In this document: piece after piece, positions 8,373 through 16,517 of the stretch
How positions within the stretch are numbered: position 1 is the first letter of the stretch
How the letters are laid out: each line of letters begins with the position of its first letter
Virus record (IMG/VR): IMGVR_UViG_3300036985_001420
Span: 1-37,728 of that record
DNA: 37,728 nucleotides
DNA from: a virus
Strand: one strand, 5' to 3'
The notes under the pieces: generated by a model
Told to the model about the DNA's origin: nothing
The model's database searches: none
The model's input: only the letters and a program-made list of their open reading frames with translations
Position numbers and translations under genes: made by a program

Positions 8373-9903
8373 TTGTTCCGCTTAGGATGAGTTCAGCACC
8401 CATAATGCTGATCTTCACAGGGTCAGTGCCCGACAGCTCGTACACACGGTCGCGCAACTTCATCGTCATACCCAGACGACGCCAGAACACGCGGCGATAG
8501 TACTCGCCGATCTTGCCAATGGGCGCCCAGTGCTCATTGGACCATGTGTGGCCACCGTCATCCGACCAACGCAGCATGACCTGTGGGTCGCTGCCTTGCA
8601 CAGCTTCTGACAATTGTTCTGTAATTAAATAGTCACTAGATTCTGTAATTAAATAGTCTTCGTTTTCAGTTGTCAAATACAAAGTTTCAGTTGGAACAAA
8701 GCCGTTCAAACCAACACCAGCCTCAATGTCGAGTTGCAGGCTGTGCTGCGCAGTGCGCTTGAGGTTGTTCTGGCCTTGAGGCAGAGCACGCCACGACCGC
8801 AACCACTTCTGAATCTGGCCATTGTCCGAATAGTCGGTCATGTCAAACGAGTAGATGTTGCCGTTCTCGAAGTCGCCCACAATAATCTTGTTGTTGAACG
8901 CCGTCTGGCAGTTGCTACGGTGGCGTGTGAACTCGCCGTTGACCCAACCTGCACGCTCATGCCACGCTTGCGTGGACGCGTCATACACCCAAGTGGTGTT
9001 GGCCGACGGGAAGATCAGCACGTAGAAACTGTGGCCGTCCTGCTGGTACGAGTACCCAATGGCGTCCGACAGGTCAGCGTACTGCTGGATCTGCCACTCG
9101 ACAGCGTGCGTCGAGATGCGCTGGCCGGTGTAACCGTTGGCGCGGTAGACAATACCTTGCCCACGGCGGTCGCGGCCCAACCAGAAAATGCTGTTGTCCA
9201 TCTTAATGACGGAGAATGGTGCAGCGCAGCCCAGCTCGTTAAAAGCACCTTGGATGCGTTGCAGAGGAAAGCCAGTCCCACCAATGTCGTACCAGACTTC
9301 AATTGAGTTAGTTCCAAAGGCCCAAACTTCACGAAAGTTGGACGCCACGGCGATCAAGCCGTCAGGCGAACCTTCGGTGCTGGCGAAATCCAGTGGGTCG
9401 ATGGACGTACCGTTTAGGATAGAAGTCACCCACATCTTCTGGCTGTTAGGCTCGTTGAAGACGAAGTAGCCATCCAGATAGCAGACAGTTAGCGCGCCAG
9501 GGAAGTCAACGTCCGTGATCTGTCCAAAGGCGGCGGTTGTGTTGTTGTAGATGTAGCTGGGTCCGCCGCAGGCCACGAACAGTTGCGTGCCGTTGTCAGC
9601 CATGCTGACAGGGCCGGTGCCTGACACGTCGCCGATTTTGGTCGGCACGTAAGCGTTGTTGATCTTGTATAGCTCAGTTCCAGACACCACGAAGGCCACA
9701 CCGTCGTCAGACGAGAACGCCCACAGACCACGGATGGGGCCGAAGCCTACGGAAGCCAGCGTGTTCAGACCAGGCGCGCGGTTCAGGAACGCAGGTGCTT
9801 TGCCCGCCTCGGGGACAATTTCTGGGTATAAATTGATAAGCCGATTGTCCGCAGCATTGACGCTGCGGGCCACATAGCTAGAGCCGAGGATAGGCGTTTG
9901 CAT
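8365..9903 (-). CDS. Tail hub / packaged DNA stabilisation protein, P22 gp10-like
   Basis: The 512-residue product starts with a diagnostic stretch of this family (ILGSSYVARSVNAADNRLIN, then a PGLNTLASVG region and VSMADNGTQLFVACGG). These are beta-propeller-type repeats of the gp10 hub that closes the portal channel after packaging and carries the tail parts. Near the C terminus three 8-residue units in tandem, ending in YLTTE, YLITE and YLITE, form a small repeat. It is slightly longer than P22 gp10 (472 aa). The ATG overlaps the gp4-like stop as TAATG, which fits co-translation of the two adaptor proteins. Confidence 0.88.
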   Translation of the reverse strand: MQTPILGSSYVARSVNAADNRLINLYPEIVPEAGKAPAFLNRAPGLNTLASVGFGPIRGLWAFSSDDGVAFVVSGTELYKINNAYVPTKIGDVSGTGPVSMADNGTQLFVACGGPSYIYNNTTAAFGQITDVDFPGALTVCYLDGYFVFNEPNSQKMWVTSILNGTSIDPLDFASTEGSPDGLIAVASNFREVWAFGTNSIEVWYDIGGTGFPLQRIQGAFNELGCAAPFSVIKMDNSIFWLGRDRRGQGIVYRANGYTGQRISTHAVEWQIQQYADLSDAIGYSYQQDGHSFYVLIFPSANTTWVYDASTQAWHERAGWVNGEFTRHRSNCQTAFNNKIIVGDFENGNIYSFDMTDYSDNGQIQKWLRSWRALPQGQNNLKRTAQHSLQLDIEAGVGLNGFVPTETLYLTTENEDYLITESSDYLITEQLSEAVQGSDPQVMLRWSDDGGHTWSNEHWAPIGKIGEYYRRVFWRRLGMTMKLRDRVYELSGTDPVKISIMGAELILSGTNA

Positions 9904-10619
9904 TAATAGTTACCGGCGTAGATGTTGAAGCGCTGGCGAGTCGCCACAATAGCGTAAGGCATCGACATCACGTCGTCTGGGTTGTTGATGCGCTTCAGAT
10001 CACGCTTAGACACCATTGCGACGCGCTGCACTTGTGGGCTTGGCTCAACGCCGAACTCAGGCGCGATTTCCATCGCCAAGTTGTACGTGAACGCACGCAG
10101 GTAGCCTGGTGGGTAGTACAAGACCGTAGACAGACTAGCAGGCTTGTCCAGCTCTTGGACAGACACAAAGTGCCACTCCAAGTCGCGTGTTGGCCGAGGA
10201 TAAACTGTCAGTGTTACGTCAGGAAAGCCCATGTTTGTCCACAGCACCTGTGGGTACGTGGACGACACGGTCTTGACGGCGATGCCGTTGTATTGCTGCT
10301 GGTTGATGAACTTAACGCCGAAAGACACGTTTGTGCCTGGGTCACGAAAGTAAGTTGCATCGTCCAACAAGACGGGGCGCAAGCCAATGAAGTCGCCGCT
10401 AGGGCCAAGAGTACGCGAGACAAGGCCAGCTGGCCAAGTGAAGATCTGGTCTTGGGTAACGAATGTGGAGAGACGCTCAGTGTTCCATGAATCTATTAGC
10501 TGATTCATAGCCATCAAAGCGTCTTGGGATACGGAAGCAGACGGTGTTTCACCTTCGGCAAGCACGCCGAGCAGCCTAAGCGCCCGATTGATTTGTTCGC
10601 CAGCGGTGTACGTGGTCAT
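9903..10619 (-). CDS. Head-tail adaptor, P22 gp4-like
   Basis: The 238-residue product has the gp4 family signature near its start: a helical segment (INRALRLLGVLAEGETPSA) followed by LMAMNQLIDSWNTERL. In P22 gp4 binds under the portal ring and carries gp10. Here the gp10-like gene follows directly with a 1-base overlap, which supports the assignment. P22 gp4 is 166 residues; this version has an extra C-terminal part with a beta-rich YPRPTRDLEWHFV region. There is no cell-wall hydrolase motif that I can see. Confidence 0.82.
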   Translation of the reverse strand: MTTYTAGEQINRALRLLGVLAEGETPSASVSQDALMAMNQLIDSWNTERLSTFVTQDQIFTWPAGLVSRTLGPSGDFIGLRPVLLDDATYFRDPGTNVSFGVKFINQQQYNGIAVKTVSSTYPQVLWTNMGFPDVTLTVYPRPTRDLEWHFVSVQELDKPASLSTVLYYPPGYLRAFTYNLAMEIAPEFGVEPSPQVQRVAMVSKRDLKRINNPDDVMSMPYAIVATRQRFNIYAGNY

Positions 10620-10621
10620 GT

Positions 10622-10807
10622 TTAAACCTCTTCGGTAGTCACTTTACGACGGCGCTTAACTTCCAGCACGTTCACAGGAGCCGCTTCAGGTTCCGAAGGC
10701 GTGTCAGGATTATAGCGAGTCCAGCCGTTCTTTTCATCAGCTTCAGCTTCTAAATCCATCGTCGCTACTTTAGCGCCGTGGATGGGGTGTGTTAGGTAGA
10801 TGACCAT
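10622..10807 (-). CDS. Small conserved-type phage protein, function unknown
   Basis: The 61-residue product begins MVIYLTHPIHGAKVAT and has a KNGWTRY motif, a pairing I recognise from many short phage proteins found between coat and adaptor genes. The C terminus is basic (EVKRRRKV). It is probably a small virion or assembly factor. The start follows the 10816-10835 hairpin, so its expression should be lower than that of the coat gene unless readthrough is efficient. It ends 2 bases before the gp4-like start. Confidence 0.65.
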   Translation of the reverse strand: MVIYLTHPIHGAKVATMDLEAEADEKNGWTRYNPDTPSEPEAAPVNVLEVKRRRKVTTEEV

Positions 10808-10815
10808 TATTTAAG

Positions 10816-10835
10816 AACGGGCCCGAAGGCCCGTT
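10816..10835 (-). terminator. Hairpin with UUCG loop after the 78-aa virion gene
   Basis: An 8-bp perfect stem (AACGGGCC/GGCCCGTT) encloses a loop that reads TTCG on the transcribed minus strand, the extra-stable UUCG tetraloop. The following bases (CTTAAAT) give only a weak U tract, so this is probably a partial terminator or an mRNA 3' stabiliser. It is one of three similar hairpins after the coat region. Confidence 0.6.
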
Positions 10836-10839
10836 TGGT

Positions 10840-11076
10840 TTAGCCGATGAGCCAAGCCGAGCCGTTACAGAAGACTGGAACGACGTAAGAACCACCAGTA
10901 GCAACAGCAGCGCCAATACCGGCGGTATAGGCAGCGTTTGAGTCGCTAACGGCGGCGCGTGTACCAGCCAAGGCTGTAGACGCAGCAGGCAAAGTGCCTA
11001 CGGTGTACAACTTGAACTGGGCAGAGTCAAGAGCAGGGTCAGCGAATGCTACGCCAACAGCTTTAGTGTTTGCCAT
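10840..11076 (-). CDS. Small virion-type protein downstream of coat
   Basis: The start is ATG 11076: AAAGGA lies about 7 bases upstream, whereas the longer reading frame runs back into the terminator hairpin. The 78-residue product is rich in Ala, Gly, Ser and Thr (TLPAASTALAGTRAAVSDSN, then GSAWLIG at the end), typical of small capsid decoration or fibre-end proteins. It is flanked on both sides by UUCG hairpins, so it is effectively its own transcription segment. No motif identifies a function. Confidence 0.65.
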   Translation of the reverse strand: MANTKAVGVAFADPALDSAQFKLYTVGTLPAASTALAGTRAAVSDSNAAYTAGIGAAVATGGSYVVPVFCNGSAWLIG

Positions 11077-11094
11077 GATATTTCCTTTAAGAAA

Positions 11095-11110
11095 GGGGCC
11101 CGAAGGCCCC
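11095..11110 (-). terminator. Intrinsic terminator with UUCG loop
   Basis: On the minus strand a 6-bp GC-only stem (GGGGCC/GGCCCC) with a UUCG loop is followed by UUUCUU. It lies between the 142-aa gene stop at 11119 and the next start at 11076, and is the strongest of the three similar hairpins. Confidence 0.7.
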
Positions 11111-11118
11111 ATTCAGGT

Positions 11119-11547
11119 TTAAGACACGCGGTAGATAGAGTACGCTGCGTCGCCCGTTTTGCGGAAACGGAATGTGCCAGATGTGTTGCTGGTTTTAGTC
11201 ACCGCATCTTGGATCACGTCGTTACCGACAAGGGTGTTGCCTGTGCCAGCAGTAAAGGTCACATCATTCGCTGCGTTGTCACCAATGTTGATGAAAGAGC
11301 ATTGGAATGTTGAACCAACTTTAAGGCTAGGGAACGCTGCGTCGAGCAACGCGCCTGTTGGGAACACGTACGCGCCTGCGTCAGTGCCGCCAGCATCCAT
11401 CGTACACACGCCAGCAGCCAAGTCGGCTGCGGTGATAGTGACGGCTGCGCCGGCCAATGCGACAGGTGCGCTAGAGTTAGAAAAGCTGATTTCGCCGAGG
11501 TTGCCGTCACCAACTTGGTAACCGCCTGCGCCGTTAGGGAGTGCCAT
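11119..11547 (-). CDS. Head decoration/fibre-like protein next to the coat gene
   Basis: The 142-residue product opens MALPNGAGGYQVGDGNLGEI, a start I recognise from small phage proteins encoded next to coat genes. The rest is Thr/Ala/Gly-rich and beta-type, with TFTAGTGNTLVGNDVI and a C-terminal RFRKTGDAAYSIYRVS. It could be a capsid decoration protein or head fibre. A GGAA ribosome site lies about 8 bases before the ATG. UUCG hairpins separate it from the coat gene upstream and from the 78-aa gene downstream. Confidence 0.65.
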   Translation of the reverse strand: MALPNGAGGYQVGDGNLGEISFSNSSAPVALAGAAVTITAADLAAGVCTMDAGGTDAGAYVFPTGALLDAAFPSLKVGSTFQCSFINIGDNAANDVTFTAGTGNTLVGNDVIQDAVTKTSNTSGTFRFRKTGDAAYSIYRVS

Positions 11548-11581
11548 GATAAATTTCCTTAAAAAAGATAGAACGAAGAAA

Positions 11582-11595
11582 GGGGCCGAAGCCCC
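11582..11595 (-). terminator. Terminator-like UUCG hairpin after the coat gene
   Basis: A 5-bp stem (GGGGC/GCCCC) with UUCG loop is followed on the minus strand by UUUCUUCGUU. It sits 9 bases after the coat stop, so it should cap most coat transcripts while allowing some readthrough into the decoration gene. Confidence 0.65.
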
Positions 11596-11603
11596 GTTTC
11601 AGA

Positions 11604-12803
11604 TTAGCCCCACAGACGAACGCCCATTTGAGGACGGATCGTGCTGTAGCCATAGAGAACGTCGATACGGCAAGGCATACGGTCGTTGTTGATGTCGTAC
11701 TGACGAACAACGCGCAAGCTGATACCGTTGTGAACAGCGCGAGAAGCCATGTCCACGCCTTGAGGCAACAACAAGTCGGCAGTAGCGAATGTGATCGCAT
11801 CTTTGTGGTACACCAAGTTTTGAGCGTACTGAGTAGATGCAGCACCAACGAACACAACAGCTTTGCCAGTAGCAGGCAATGTGTTCACGGTAGCCAAAGC
11901 GTTAGAAGCCGAGTAGATCGGAGCAACGGTCACGGTAGCAGTTGTGGTGCTTGTCGAAGAAGACAAAGCAACGAACTGGAACAATGAACCAGTGGACTCA
12001 CGAGTTTGTGGGTTCACAGCGTAGCAATCGGCGATAGTGAACACGTCACCAGCAGCGATCAACTCACCAGAGCCAACAGTCAATGTGAGGGTAGCTGCGC
12101 CTTCAGAAGTCACAGCAGCACCAGTAGTGTTGCCAGTAGCAGCACGTGTACCAGTTGTGAATTGCTTGATAGACTGAGACATGTTGATTTCTTCGAAACC
12201 CAACACGCCAGTGCCCATCATGCCGTTCTTGAATTGACGGCTGACGGTGTCTGTTGGGTTGAACAGACCTTTCATGCCTTCAACCAAGCCAGCGTTAGCA
12301 GCAGGGTTCACAGTAGCGTAACGTGGAGACATCACAGCAGCGTTTTCGTTCAACTTTTGTTGGGCTTGCAACAAGACCAAAGAAGTAGAAGGAGTGGTGC
12401 CAGGAGTACCAACAGAGTTACCGATGGTTTTGTAGGTGTTAGCCACGTCAGCGTCGATAGACGATGCCAATTGGCTGATACGAGGCTTCAACACACGCTC
12501 AGCGAAGTCGTCCAATTGCATGGTCAATTCAGCTGATGTGAAGTTGACACCGATGTGCTTTTGGTTGTTCACAGTCAAAGTTGTGTACTGTTCATTGTCG
12601 TCTTGCACTTGCAAGGCGGCGCCGTCAGTCACCAGAGCGCGGTCGGGCAAACGGATACGCAGTGTAGAACCGATCTTGGCGCCTTCAACAGCGAAGCTGT
12701 CGTCGTACTGGCGGTTCACGTTACGGGTCAAAACAAGGTTGTTTTCCAATATTTCCAAAGACTTGCGTGTGATCATGTCAATGGTTAGGATCGAGTTACT
12801 CAT
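11604..12803 (-). CDS. Major capsid (coat) protein, P22 gp5-like
   Basis: The 399-residue product matches the P22 coat family from its first residues (ILTIDMITRKSLEILENNL, then VLTRNVNRQYDDSFA and KIGSTLRIRLPDR) to the C-terminal RVVRQYDINNDRMPCRIDVLYG. It should form the icosahedral shell with an HK97-type fold; P22 gp5 is 430 residues. Translation starts at ATG 12803 after a TTAAGGAA site. It follows the scaffold gene, as expected for co-assembly, and is followed by a hairpin terminator. The repeated Thr/Ala/Val-rich stretch around 220-310 is likely the inserted surface domain. Codon use looks optimised and GGCC is rare or absent by eye. Confidence 0.92.
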   Translation of the reverse strand: MSNSILTIDMITRKSLEILENNLVLTRNVNRQYDDSFAVEGAKIGSTLRIRLPDRALVTDGAALQVQDDNEQYTTLTVNNQKHIGVNFTSAELTMQLDDFAERVLKPRISQLASSIDADVANTYKTIGNSVGTPGTTPSTSLVLLQAQQKLNENAAVMSPRYATVNPAANAGLVEGMKGLFNPTDTVSRQFKNGMMGTGVLGFEEINMSQSIKQFTTGTRAATGNTTGAAVTSEGAATLTLTVGSGELIAAGDVFTIADCYAVNPQTRESTGSLFQFVALSSSTSTTTATVTVAPIYSASNALATVNTLPATGKAVVFVGAASTQYAQNLVYHKDAITFATADLLLPQGVDMASRAVHNGISLRVVRQYDINNDRMPCRIDVLYGYSTIRPQMGVRLWG

Positions 12804-12825
12804 ATAAATTCCTTAAGAAGTTGTT

Positions 12826-13578
12826 TTAGCGGGTCTGGCCAGCAAATTTCTTCAACTGTCGTGCACGTTCAGCTTCAATCCATTGCGAGGTCGTCATGGT
12901 CTTGATAGACCGTGGATCCGTAGTATCGTGAGCTGGCGAACCAGAGGTTCGTGCAGAGACAGGTGAAATCGGCGCTGGCGCAGATGTGGTTCGTTTTACT
13001 GGGGGGTCTGAAGCTAATTTAGCCTCAATCTTCCCAATTTCCTTCGCCTGACCGAGTGGCGTCATGCGTGAGATGCGTTCCGCGTCCTTGGGGTTGGAAC
13101 CGAGGTAGTAAGCTAACTCAGGGCCAATGTCCGAAGACTGGATCGTTTCAGCCATCACGTTTGTGATTGACAGTTTGGGGTTGTACGCGACTTGCTCGAA
13201 GTCATCGTATTTATCCCGAGCTGTTTCTTCACGCTCTTGATAGCTTTCGAGAATAGCGGATTGCTGCTTTGCGGCGTCACGTTTAGCAATGATTTCTTCA
13301 GCCTTTTGCAAGACTGTTGCATCACCGCCCTCATATGAATCCACTGGCGCTCTCAACACTTGTGTTTCCACAGCGCGTTGTGCTTGCTCTCGTTCCCACT
13401 TACGTTGCTCTCTTGCGAGGCGTTTGCCGATTGCAGCGTCAAGGTCTTCTTGCGAAAACGTCTTGGCAGGCTGGGTTTCAGCGACTTCCGGCGTACTTTC
13501 AACACTTTCAGGAGTGGCCGTCACTTCTGGTGCAGACGCGGAGTCAACTTCCGCTAAGGCTTGGACTTCTTCAGTCAT
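12826..13578 (-). CDS. Scaffolding protein, P22 gp8-like
   Basis: The 250-residue product has an acidic, low-complexity N terminus (Glu/Ala/Pro/Ser-rich, 1-38) and a charged helical centre (DAAIGKRLAREQRKWEREQ, about 47-65). A helical region follows, with ITNVMAETIQSSDIGPELAY, and a basic C-terminal helix (IEAERARQLKKFAG) that would bind coat protein. That is the standard plan of P22-type scaffolds, and the gene directly precedes the coat gene. P22 gp8 is 303 residues. It would be released intact after procapsid assembly; no protease gene is visible. Confidence 0.85.
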   Translation of the reverse strand: MTEEVQALAEVDSASAPEVTATPESVESTPEVAETQPAKTFSQEDLDAAIGKRLAREQRKWEREQAQRAVETQVLRAPVDSYEGGDATVLQKAEEIIAKRDAAKQQSAILESYQEREETARDKYDDFEQVAYNPKLSITNVMAETIQSSDIGPELAYYLGSNPKDAERISRMTPLGQAKEIGKIEAKLASDPPVKRTTSAPAPISPVSARTSGSPAHDTTDPRSIKTMTTSQWIEAERARQLKKFAGQTR

Positions 13579-13623
13579 TTACGAATCCTTCGATTCCTCG
13601 GTCTACTGGGCCGATACAGTTTG

Positions 13624-13641
13624 TGCCGCTATTATGCGGCA
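13624..13641 (-). terminator. Hairpin between the 78-aa gene and the scaffold gene
   Basis: A perfect 6-bp stem (TGCCGC/GCGGCA) with a 6-base loop lies just after the stop of the upstream late gene and 46 bases before the scaffold start. No U tract follows on the minus strand, so it may be a pause, processing site or weak terminator. Confidence 0.35.
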
Positions 13642-13649
13642 GGAATTTG

Positions 13650-13886
13650 TTATTCTGCAAGTTTTTTTTGATAAGCAGCAATCACTTCAAGTGTGTGGAT
13701 AGATGCGGCAATGGCTTTCACTCTGGCATCTTCACCGCTGTAGTCAGCACCAGGCGCAACAACATGGCGGTGGAACTTGCTATTGATTTCCACGCCATCT
13801 TCTTTAATAGCGGTTTTGGTGCGCACTTGAATTGAGCCGTTTTCAGCAACTTCAATCAAATCAACAGAGATAATTTTTTCCAACAT
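13650..13886 (-). CDS. Small conserved-type phage protein near fibre genes
   Basis: The 78-residue product (MLEKIISVDLIEVAENGSIQ, then FHRHVVAPGADYSGEDARV) is a type I recognise as common in phages beside tail-fibre genes; its function is not known. It has an N-terminal beta half and a C-terminal helix (VKAIAASIHTLEVIAAYQKK). An AAGGA site lies 6 bases before the ATG. It sits between the S74-type fibre and the scaffold and marks the right edge of the inserted fibre module. Confidence 0.7.
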   Translation of the reverse strand: MLEKIISVDLIEVAENGSIQVRTKTAIKEDGVEINSKFHRHVVAPGADYSGEDARVKAIAASIHTLEVIAAYQKKLAE

Positions 13887-13959
13887 ACATTTTCCTTGTT
13901 TCCAGCCTGACCATCCAGCCAGGCATTAAGGTTTCCAGTAAACCGCACTGGTACAGTTA

Positions 13960-15675
13960 TTACGCTTTTAATGCCGCAACTTGTGCAGACAGTTCTTGAA
14001 CTGCTTTAATCAAAGGTGCAATTAGTTCCTCATATCCAATTGAAAGAACATCGTCCCCACCTTTAACACTGTGGTCTTGGTAGCCGCCAAACTCTACGCC
14101 AGCAGCATCACAAACAGCTTTTACTTCTTGAGCAATCAAACCATGATGGAAACGGTTGCGTTTTTTGCTGCCGTCACGAACAACATTTGAAAGTTTGTTC
14201 TTTTCTTGCCATTCAGTTTTCTGAGCCTTGAAAACAATCAAAGCCGCTTTGTATGCGTCTTTTTCTGCTTTGTCAGCTTTAACGCCTGGAAAATTTGGTT
14301 CTTTTGGCGCTTCGTCTATGCTTTTTCTATAATCATCACGATAGTCCCATTTAAAATCAACTGGACGTAACGCATTAATAAAAGACAGCCCAAGTTCAGT
14401 GTTACGAACGTCTGTTTTATCCCGCGCATCCGACCTATTTTGGACTGCGCCATATGCGTAAGTTGTAACAGCGCTATCTCCCAGTTGACCTTGATTGCTA
14501 CCAGTAACTTGAGCATTAACACCAATACCAAAACAATTTACAACTGTTGTGGCAGAAGCCAAGCAACTAGTACCCACAGCAGTATTATTATCGCCTGAAC
14601 TTAACGCTAGTAACGCTTGAAAACCAATTGCTGTTGTATTTGTACCGCCACCAGTAGTCATCTGTCCAAGCGCCTGTGTGCCAACTACTGTACATTGATT
14701 CGCCCCAGAAACAACATTTTTCATTGCTTCCGAACCTACAACAACGCAATCATTAATTGCAAGTGAAGAACGCATTGCATCTGCGCCATAAACTGAATTT
14801 CCAGACCCAGTATTATTAGCGTTCATTGCAACAAATCCAACCGCAGTATTGCCGCCTGTAACTTGGTTTTCTAATGCAGCCCAACCCATTGCAGTATTAT
14901 TAGCCGACAAGTTTGTTACAAGAGCATATGCGCCAACTGAAGTATTGCTATCGCCAGTTTGGTTAAGAATTTGGGAATCGTGACCTACGGCTACGTTCCA
15001 TGCGCCAGTTGTCAATTGCTGGAGTGTCAACGCGCCTACGCCGAGGTTTTCAAAGCCTGTTGTAATGTCGCGGCCAGAGGTATCACCAATGCAGATGTTG
15101 TTCCAACCTTCGCAGGTAAATGTACCTACAGGCACGGTTTGCGTGCCTTGCACAGTCTTGAGCGTGTCATTACCGATTGCAATGTTGCTGCTTCCAAGCG
15201 TGTTAGACCTAAGAGCATTTGCGCCCCAAGCAAAGTTATTGGTTCCTTCTGTATTGGATTCAAGTGCATTGATGCCAATGGCATAGTTGGAATATGTCAA
15301 CCAACCGCTAGGTGGCGGGGTCAAGGTAAACGCATCTTTATTTTTTACCGTCAATGTACCCGTGCCAGAAAAGCAATTGTTTATTGTTGTGCCCGTTTCT
15401 ACGTTTTGTGGCAACGTTACATTAAAGGTGCTATGACTTAAAACGGCGCCTTGATAAAAAATAAAAGTAACGTTTTTGTATGCAGACCAATCTGTGTTTG
15501 TATTTACAATCCATGTGCCTTCGGGAAATACCAATGAAGCAGGGTTTGTATCACCTATGGTAGTAAGTGCTAAATTAACAGCGGTAATAACATTGCTACC
15601 AGAAACAGCGCCAAAATCTAAAATATTATAGACTTCGCCATTTATCATTGAATACGAAACTTTTGTTAGCGACAT
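13960..15675 (-). CDS. Tail fibre/tailspike with C-terminal S74 intramolecular chaperone
   Basis: The 571-residue product has four parts. An N-terminal domain with an NILDFGAV element (about 17-24), typical of pectate-lyase-like tailspikes, comes first. A beta region to about 125 follows. Then about 130-400 consists of repeated N-x-A-x-G-x-x-A-L units, like the left-handed roll of YadA-type adhesins. The C terminus is a peptidase S74 chaperone (from about 413) with the SDARDKTDV start; Ser415 is the expected self-cleavage residue. The last residues form a coiled coil. It should trimerise and bind the host receptor, losing the chaperone on maturation. The gene is more AT-rich than the surrounding head genes, which suits an exchanged host-range module. 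Confidence 0.87.
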   Translation of the reverse strand: MSLTKVSYSMINGEVYNILDFGAVSGSNVITAVNLALTTIGDTNPASLVFPEGTWIVNTNTDWSAYKNVTFIFYQGAVLSHSTFNVTLPQNVETGTTINNCFSGTGTLTVKNKDAFTLTPPPSGWLTYSNYAIGINALESNTEGTNNFAWGANALRSNTLGSSNIAIGNDTLKTVQGTQTVPVGTFTCEGWNNICIGDTSGRDITTGFENLGVGALTLQQLTTGAWNVAVGHDSQILNQTGDSNTSVGAYALVTNLSANNTAMGWAALENQVTGGNTAVGFVAMNANNTGSGNSVYGADAMRSSLAINDCVVVGSEAMKNVVSGANQCTVVGTQALGQMTTGGGTNTTAIGFQALLALSSGDNNTAVGTSCLASATTVVNCFGIGVNAQVTGSNQGQLGDSAVTTYAYGAVQNRSDARDKTDVRNTELGLSFINALRPVDFKWDYRDDYRKSIDEAPKEPNFPGVKADKAEKDAYKAALIVFKAQKTEWQEKNKLSNVVRDGSKKRNRFHHGLIAQEVKAVCDAAGVEFGGYQDHSVKGGDDVLSIGYEELIAPLIKAVQELSAQVAALKA

Positions 15676-15684
15676 TGTTTTTCC

Positions 15685-16506
15685 TTAAATATATTGGCCT
15701 GTGATTTGAAAACGTTTTGTAGACAAAGCGGCATTTGTCAATGTAATTCCAGCATTAGTTAACAGTCTTACTATGCCTACTGAACTTGCCACGTTAACAA
15801 ATAATTGTGTTGCATAAGCAATATTGTTATACCCAATACTACCCGCACCATCGGCAGTTGGGGTAAATGGTAAAGATAAATATGCGTTGCTTGCATTTGC
15901 AGTTGATGGATATGTAACATCAAGATAAAAATTGATTGTTCGACCAATTTTTGTGTAATAAGCGGCGTTTACAGTAATTGACAAACTTGCACCGCTTGCG
16001 TCGGTAGGCGTCCAAGTGCCTTCTTCATAGTCAGCAAATAATTCACTTGTGCCTGTGCCTGGCGTAGCAGAGAAATCAACTCCCTTGCCAGATGTGCTAA
16101 GGATTACATTTCCTGTGCTTAACGTTACATCCCCCACCAATGTTGGTGTTGTAATTGACGGGCTTGTAGAAAAAACTAAGTTTGTGCTTGTTGTTCCAGT
16201 AGCACCAGAAGCTGTGTAACCAGTAATATTGTTAAACGCAATAATGCTTGCGGCAGATGCGTTTGTGCCGCCGTTAGCCACCGGCACTACGCCAGTACTG
16301 GTCAAGAGTTTGCTTGCATCTGTAAAAACAGGCTTACTGGCGGTTAATCCAGTATTAGTTAGCCCAGAAACACTTATTGAACGTCCGGTTGTTAAGTCAC
16401 TGACTGCAACTTTTACCGTAGCGCCTGACTGAACAAGCGGCAAAACTTCCGTACCGGCAAGCGGCGTGGTTGCGCCAGTTAGCGCGGAGATTTTTGTGTT
16501 GGCCAT
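15685..16506 (-). CDS. Tail fibre / receptor-binding protein
   Basis: The 273-residue product starts with a common fibre head (MANTKISALTGATTPLAGTE) and continues with Thr/Ser/Gly-rich repeats (VPVANGGTNASAASIIAFNN). It ends in a beta domain beginning near YEEGTWTPTDASGASLS, which resembles C-terminal receptor-binding domains of phage tail proteins. It lies 9 bases upstream of the S74-type fibre and 11 after the short adaptor-like fibre protein. The three together look like a branched or sequential fibre assembly. Specific receptor unknown. Confidence 0.75.
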   Translation of the reverse strand: MANTKISALTGATTPLAGTEVLPLVQSGATVKVAVSDLTTGRSISVSGLTNTGLTASKPVFTDASKLLTSTGVVPVANGGTNASAASIIAFNNITGYTASGATGTTSTNLVFSTSPSITTPTLVGDVTLSTGNVILSTSGKGVDFSATPGTGTSELFADYEEGTWTPTDASGASLSITVNAAYYTKIGRTINFYLDVTYPSTANASNAYLSLPFTPTADGAGSIGYNNIAYATQLFVNVASSVGIVRLLTNAGITLTNAALSTKRFQITGQYI

Positions 16507-16517
16507 AATTATTCCGT

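Noticed and set aside
8734-9306. A 190-codon plus-strand frame opposite the gp10-like gene
   Set aside because: Antisense to a clear family member, with no ribosome site and a Val/Leu/Arg composition typical of shadow frames.
13902-13921. Hairpin between the S74 fibre gene and the 78-aa gene as a terminator
   Set aside because: The 7-bp stem has a mismatch and no U tract on the transcribed strand, so I did not list it.
13960-15675. Diversity-generating retroelement target in the fibre gene
   Set aside because: There is no reverse transcriptase gene in the window and no near-copy template of the fibre C terminus.
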